A program made the translations under genes and the position numbers. From Geobacteraceae bacterium GWC2_53_11 (GTDB taxonomy: Bacteria > Desulfobacterota > Desulfuromonadia > Geobacterales > Pseudopelobacteraceae), in assembly GCA_001802645.1 (NCBI GenBank), contig MGZJ01000085.1, forward strand, positions 1-37,120: 37,120 nt of DNA, written 5' to 3'. Under the pieces are notes generated by a model. The model ran no database searches and was not told where the DNA came from. It saw nothing but the letters and a program-made list of their open reading frames with translations. Shown piece by piece: positions 34,343 to 37,120 of this stretch; within the stretch, counting starts at the first letter, position 1, and each line of letters starts with the position of its first letter.

Positions 34343-34693
34343 ATGGACGCTGATACAGTACAAAAAAATGCCGATGTGCTTAAAGCTCTCGCGCATCCGA
34401 CCCGCCTGCAAATTGTCATAGAGTTGCTCAAGGGCACTAAATGCGTAACCGACATTCAGGATATTCTGCCTGCTTCACAGTCTAATATCTCCCAACATTT
34501 GACGGTGCTGCGCAACGCCCGTCTGGTGGACTTTGCCCAGGATGGCTCCCAGAGGTGCTATTACGTAAGCCGTCCGAAACTGGTTTCAACGGTTATTGGA
34601 TTGCTCACGGAAGGCGAACCGGCCATGCGTAAATCCAAGGGCGACCTCGACCGGGAAAGACAATCGTCAGGAGGTGCCTGCTGTGTCCGATAA
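34343..34693 (+). CDS. ArsR-family regulator with C-terminal Cys pair
   Basis: A 116-residue winged-helix repressor with the usual opening VLKALAHPTRLQIVIELL (12-29), a helix-turn-helix ending in SQSNISQHLTVLRNARLV and the wing DGSQRCYYV. Possible sensor cysteines are C34 (KGTKCVTDI, where classical ArsR has CVCDL), C72 and a C-terminal pair C113-C114. A vicinal Cys pair is a plausible ligand for arsenite, antimonite or another soft metal, but this is inference. The ATG at 34343 has GGGGTGA upstream. It overlaps the nucleoside phosphorylase gene by 11 bases and heads a five-gene operon. A palindrome sits directly upstream. Confidence 0.88.
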   Translation: MDADTVQKNADVLKALAHPTRLQIVIELLKGTKCVTDIQDILPASQSNISQHLTVLRNARLVDFAQDGSQRCYYVSRPKLVSTVIGLLTEGEPAMRKSKGDLDRERQSSGGACCVR

Positions 34694-35489
34694 TGCAAGA
34701 TCCCCACTCTTTGACCACAATCATACTGATGCTCCGGTATTCCTTCCCGGCAATATGCTTGAGTCAGCCAGATTACAGAAGAATCTGTCGCGACTGACCG
34801 TACCGGAAGGATGTCTACTGGATTTTGACGGTGAGCTGGTGGACTTTCTGGTGGCAAGCGGTCAGGCCAAGCTGGAGCCGTCATGGCCCTGTTTTCACAC
34901 CCGCCTCTATCTGTGGCATATCAAAGGCACAGAATATGGGATTATCGGCGGAACGGTAGGCGCCTCATTCGCGGTACTCGTTGCCGAAGAACTCTTTGCG
35001 CTGGGGTGTAAGGCCCTCGTCACGATTTCATCGGCAGGCCTGATCGCCGAGAATCTTTTGCCGCCCTTTTTCCTGTTAATTGACAAGGCGCTACGAGACG
35101 AAGGAACCAGTTACCACTACCTGCCGCCGCAGCGATTTGCGATTGCGTTGCCTTCTCTTGTAGATGCCGTTGCCCGCCGATTGACCGACGGTGGCATGCC
35201 ATTCAATCGAGGAAGCTCCTGGACTACCGATGCTCCGTTCCGTGAAACGGCTGAACTCATTACCGCAAGGCGTGAAGAAGGAATCGTTGCCGTTGAAATG
35301 GAAGCGGCCGCTCTGCTGGCAATGGCGGAAGCTCTCGATAAGCGCGTCATTTGCCTTGCCCACATCACAAATGCCATGGCCACACGAACAGATGACTTCG
35401 AAAAAGGTGGCGATGAAGGCAATGAGGCTGTCTTGAAGGTCTGTACCACTGCGCTGTCCGCACTATTGGAATATGTCGAACACAAATAA
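34683..35489 (+). CDS. Nucleoside phosphorylase (PNP/UDP family)
   Basis: A 268-residue enzyme of the nucleoside phosphorylase-I family (purine nucleoside phosphorylase, uridine phosphorylase and MTA/SAH nucleosidase relatives). It shows GTVGASFAVLVAEELFALG (90-108), ALVTISSAGLI (111-121), SSWTTDAPFRET (178-189) and the ribose-binding IVAVEMEAAALLAMA (201-215), whose VEMEAAA is the family hallmark. The base specificity is not evident. The start is GTG 34683, supported by AGGAGGT (34669-34675) at 7 bases, and it overlaps arsR. An enzyme releasing a base from a nucleoside or SAM-derived product is unusual behind an ArsR regulator. Confidence 0.87.
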   Translation: MSDNARSPLFDHNHTDAPVFLPGNMLESARLQKNLSRLTVPEGCLLDFDGELVDFLVASGQAKLEPSWPCFHTRLYLWHIKGTEYGIIGGTVGASFAVLVAEELFALGCKALVTISSAGLIAENLLPPFFLLIDKALRDEGTSYHYLPPQRFAIALPSLVDAVARRLTDGGMPFNRGSSWTTDAPFRETAELITARREEGIVAVEMEAAALLAMAEALDKRVICLAHITNAMATRTDDFEKGGDEGNEAVLKVCTTALSALLEYVEHK

Positions 35490-35511
35490 CTGAATCCCAT
35501 GAGGAGGGGCC

Positions 35512-35832
35512 ATGAAAGTTGGCGTTATTATCACTCAAAACAATCCGGAGCAGGTATTCACAGCCCTGAGGTTTGCAAATTTTGCTCTGAAGGAAGGTGA
35601 CAAAGTTTCTGTTTTTTTGGCGGCTGAAGGTGTTGATCTGGAAACTATTAATGATCCCTGTTTTGACGTTCTCGGTCAAGCCAAGAGCTTTATCCAAGGT
35701 GGCGGCAACATCCAGGCGTGCGGCTCCTGTCTTAAATTACGTGATTCTGACGGTTCTGAAATATGCCCTCTTTCGACGATGAAAGAAATGTATACCATTG
35801 TCAAGGAATCGGATCGAGTTGTGACCTTCTAG
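35512..35832 (+). CDS. DsrE-family sulfur-relay-like protein
   Basis: A 106-residue small alpha/beta protein of the DsrE/DsrF/TusD-like superfamily. The opening KVGVIITQNNPEQVFTALRFANFALKEG and KVSVFLAAEGVDL are typical. Cysteines at 50, 70, 73 and 85 include CGSC (70-73) and a late C85. C70 in ACGSCLKLR is the likely persulfide-carrying or redox Cys by comparison with DsrE relatives. These proteins pass sulfane sulfur to other proteins or act in thiol redox. The SD GAGGAGGGG precedes the ATG, 22 bases after the nucleoside phosphorylase stop. The sulfur partner is unknown. Confidence 0.87.
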   Translation: MKVGVIITQNNPEQVFTALRFANFALKEGDKVSVFLAAEGVDLETINDPCFDVLGQAKSFIQGGGNIQACGSCLKLRDSDGSEICPLSTMKEMYTIVKESDRVVTF

Positions 35833-35867
35833 TCAATAACGTCAAAGTTACCCATTTGGAGGAAAGT

Positions 35868-36446
35868 ATGAAGGTTCGTGACAGCGGTATGCCTGATGAG
35901 GAGATGTGGATCGGTTTTTTTGATCCGTCAAAGGTTCTGGCTGTTTTCGGTCTTGACCGTGGCGTGCAAGACCTGGTGGAGTTTGGTTGCGGCTATGGAA
36001 CTTTTACCCTGGCCGCAGCCGGGATTGCTGCAAGAGCTGTCCATGCCCTGGACATCGAGCCGGAGATGGTGGATGTCGTCCGGCAAAAATGCGACGAAAC
36101 CGGCATTACCAATGTGCGGGCAGAAGTGCGTGATTTTGTAACCGAGGGAACCGGTCTGGCCGACAACTCCATGGATGCTGCCCTTCTCTTCAACATTTTG
36201 CATCACGAAGAGCCGGTAGCTTTGATGAAAGAGGCGCTCCGCGTACTCAAGCCGAATGGCATGCTTGCCGTCATCCACTGGAACTACGACCCTACCACGC
36301 CGCGCGGCCCGGCCATGGAGATACGGCCCCGACCGGAACAGTGTATCGAGTGGGGAAGAGAGGCCGGTTTCCGTTTTAACGAGCAAGGCCGCTACGACCT
36401 GCCGCCGTATCACTATGGCTTGCTCTTTAAAAAACCCTTTGCCTGA
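35868..36446 (+). CDS. Class I SAM-dependent methyltransferase (first of two)
   Basis: A 192-residue methyltransferase. SAM motif I is VEFGCGYGTFTLAA (37-50), motif II at VHALDIEPEMVDVVR, and motif IV around MDAALLFNILHHEEP, then ALRVLKPNGMLAVIHW. It is short, essentially only the Rossmann core. It has four Cys (in FGCGYG, RQKCDET, EQCIEW and none else obvious near them), without the CC or Cys layout of ArsM-type arsenite methyltransferases. ATG 35868 follows GGAGG with good spacing, so longer in-frame starts inside the dsrE gene are not needed. The substrate is unknown. It lies 35 bases after dsrE in the same operon. Confidence 0.85.
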   Translation: MKVRDSGMPDEEMWIGFFDPSKVLAVFGLDRGVQDLVEFGCGYGTFTLAAAGIAARAVHALDIEPEMVDVVRQKCDETGITNVRAEVRDFVTEGTGLADNSMDAALLFNILHHEEPVALMKEALRVLKPNGMLAVIHWNYDPTTPRGPAMEIRPRPEQCIEWGREAGFRFNEQGRYDLPPYHYGLLFKKPFA

Positions 36447-36485
36447 TGAGCTCTATTGCTGCCCGTGAGGCAGCTGAGAAAAACA

Positions 36486-37112
36486 ATGACTAGGACAGCA
36501 CCTTTCAATGAGCAGACAGACGAGTATGACACCTGGTTTGAGAAGCATCCTGAACTTTATCAAATTGAGCTGGAGGCTTTACGAAGTTTCATTCCTCCCC
36601 GTGGCCGCGGGGTAGAGATTGGCGTCGGTACCGGGCGTTTTGCGGCGCCACTTGGCATTGCCATCGGCGTGGAGCCGGCACCCCGGATGGCCGAACTGGC
36701 ACGACATCGAGGAATCGAGGTTTTGGAGGGTTTCGCGGAAGCTCTACCGTTTGCCGACGAAAGTTTTGATTTTGCCATTATGGTGACGGTCATCTGCTTC
36801 CTGGACGATGTTTCCTTAGCGTTTCGTGAGGTCTGTCGCATCCTCAAGCCGAATGGGAGCCTTGTCATTGGCTTCATTGACCGGGAGAGCAGACTGGGAC
36901 AGCAATGCAGTGAGAAAAAGAAACAGAGCCGTTTCTACCGTGGAGCTAAATTTTATTCTGCAGGAGAAGTTGAAACGCTACTGACTGGAACTGGCTTTTC
37001 AGACTTTGCTTATATTCAGATCTTGTTTCCGGAAGTAACAAGCAACCAGTCTGTAAAACATGGATACGGCAACGGCGGGTTTGTGGTCATACAAGCGCAC
37101 AAAACAGCATAA
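36486..37112 (+). CDS. Class I SAM-dependent methyltransferase (second of two)
   Basis: A 208-residue methyltransferase of a different subgroup (UbiE/BioC-like Methyltransf_11). The N-terminal cap is FNEQTDEYDTWFEKHPELYQ, motif I RGVEIGVGTGRFAAPLG (41-57), motif II IGVEPAPRMAELA, then ALPFADESFDFAIMVTVICF and CRILKPNGSLVIGFID. ATG 36486 has only a weak upstream SD; an in-frame TTG at 36456 is possible. It lies 39 bases after the first methyltransferase, and the two are not close duplicates by eye. The operon may continue past the window end, since only 8 bases follow the stop and no terminator is visible. Confidence 0.85.
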   Translation: MTRTAPFNEQTDEYDTWFEKHPELYQIELEALRSFIPPRGRGVEIGVGTGRFAAPLGIAIGVEPAPRMAELARHRGIEVLEGFAEALPFADESFDFAIMVTVICFLDDVSLAFREVCRILKPNGSLVIGFIDRESRLGQQCSEKKKQSRFYRGAKFYSAGEVETLLTGTGFSDFAYIQILFPEVTSNQSVKHGYGNGGFVVIQAHKTA

Positions 37113-37120
37113 GAGATGTG

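Noticed and set aside
35868..37112. Reading the two methyltransferases as ArsM arsenite methyltransferases
   Set aside because: Neither shows the conserved cysteine set expected of ArsM; an ArsR neighbour alone is not enough.

Overview
The window looks like a chromosomal segment of a Geobacter-type deltaproteobacterium (Desulfuromonadales / Geobacteraceae). The evidence is indirect. It comes from the queA-tgt-yajC-secD-secF order with a SpoIID-like gene in front, a bioF-bioH-bioC operon behind a site resembling the deltaproteobacterial BirA box, an HD-GYP receptor with a c-type haem motif in its periplasmic sensor, and an HME-RND efflux cluster carrying an atypical P-II gene. No species is assigned. 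Many genes start with GTG or TTG, and the Shine-Dalgarno (SD) spacing usually decides which start is used.

Layout. 1-3824 (+): an M50 site-2-type protease, an M29 aminopeptidase, two unrecognised conserved-looking proteins (one with a Cys-rich tail) and an HDOD signalling protein. 3860-4042 (-): a 60-residue Cys-rich protein. 4150-6619 (+): rfbB and rfbD of dTDP-rhamnose synthesis, translationally coupled, then a lipoprotein. 6720-9563 (+): the biotin operon bioF-bioH-bioC behind a candidate BirA operator. 9601-14014 (-): an ArsR regulator with its own promoter, two oligopeptide-type ABC ATPases without permeases, and the haem-binding HD-GYP receptor. 14270-24608 (+): SpoIID-like protein, queA, tgt, yajC, secD, secF, a TPR protein, a strong terminator, recJ, a CDF metal exporter with an unusual metal site, and a short ResB-like protein.

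24605-34170 (+): a metal-efflux island. It holds a secreted Cys-rich small protein that may be translated from a nearly leaderless mRNA, then czcC-czcB-czcA (with a large inverted repeat between czcB and czcA), a P-II protein lacking the uridylylated Tyr, an exported OB-fold-like protein, a MacB/LolCDE-type permease and ATPase, and a lipoprotein, ended by a strong terminator. By eye its core is more GC-rich than its flanks.

34316-37112 (+): a compact operon of ArsR regulator, nucleoside phosphorylase, DsrE-like sulfur protein and two different SAM methyltransferases. This is the best candidate for an undescribed system. A metal(loid)- or thiol-responsive repressor controls an enzyme that cleaves a nucleoside, a sulfur-relay protein and two methyltransferases. 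The function is unknown, and neither methyltransferase shows the cysteine layout expected of ArsM.

I found no rRNA, tRNA, CRISPR array, transposase or integrase. No stretch longer than about 300 bases lacks a gene. The largest gap, 14015-14269, is AT-rich and must hold the divergent promoters of the HD-GYP and SpoIID-like genes, but no convincing site stands out in it.
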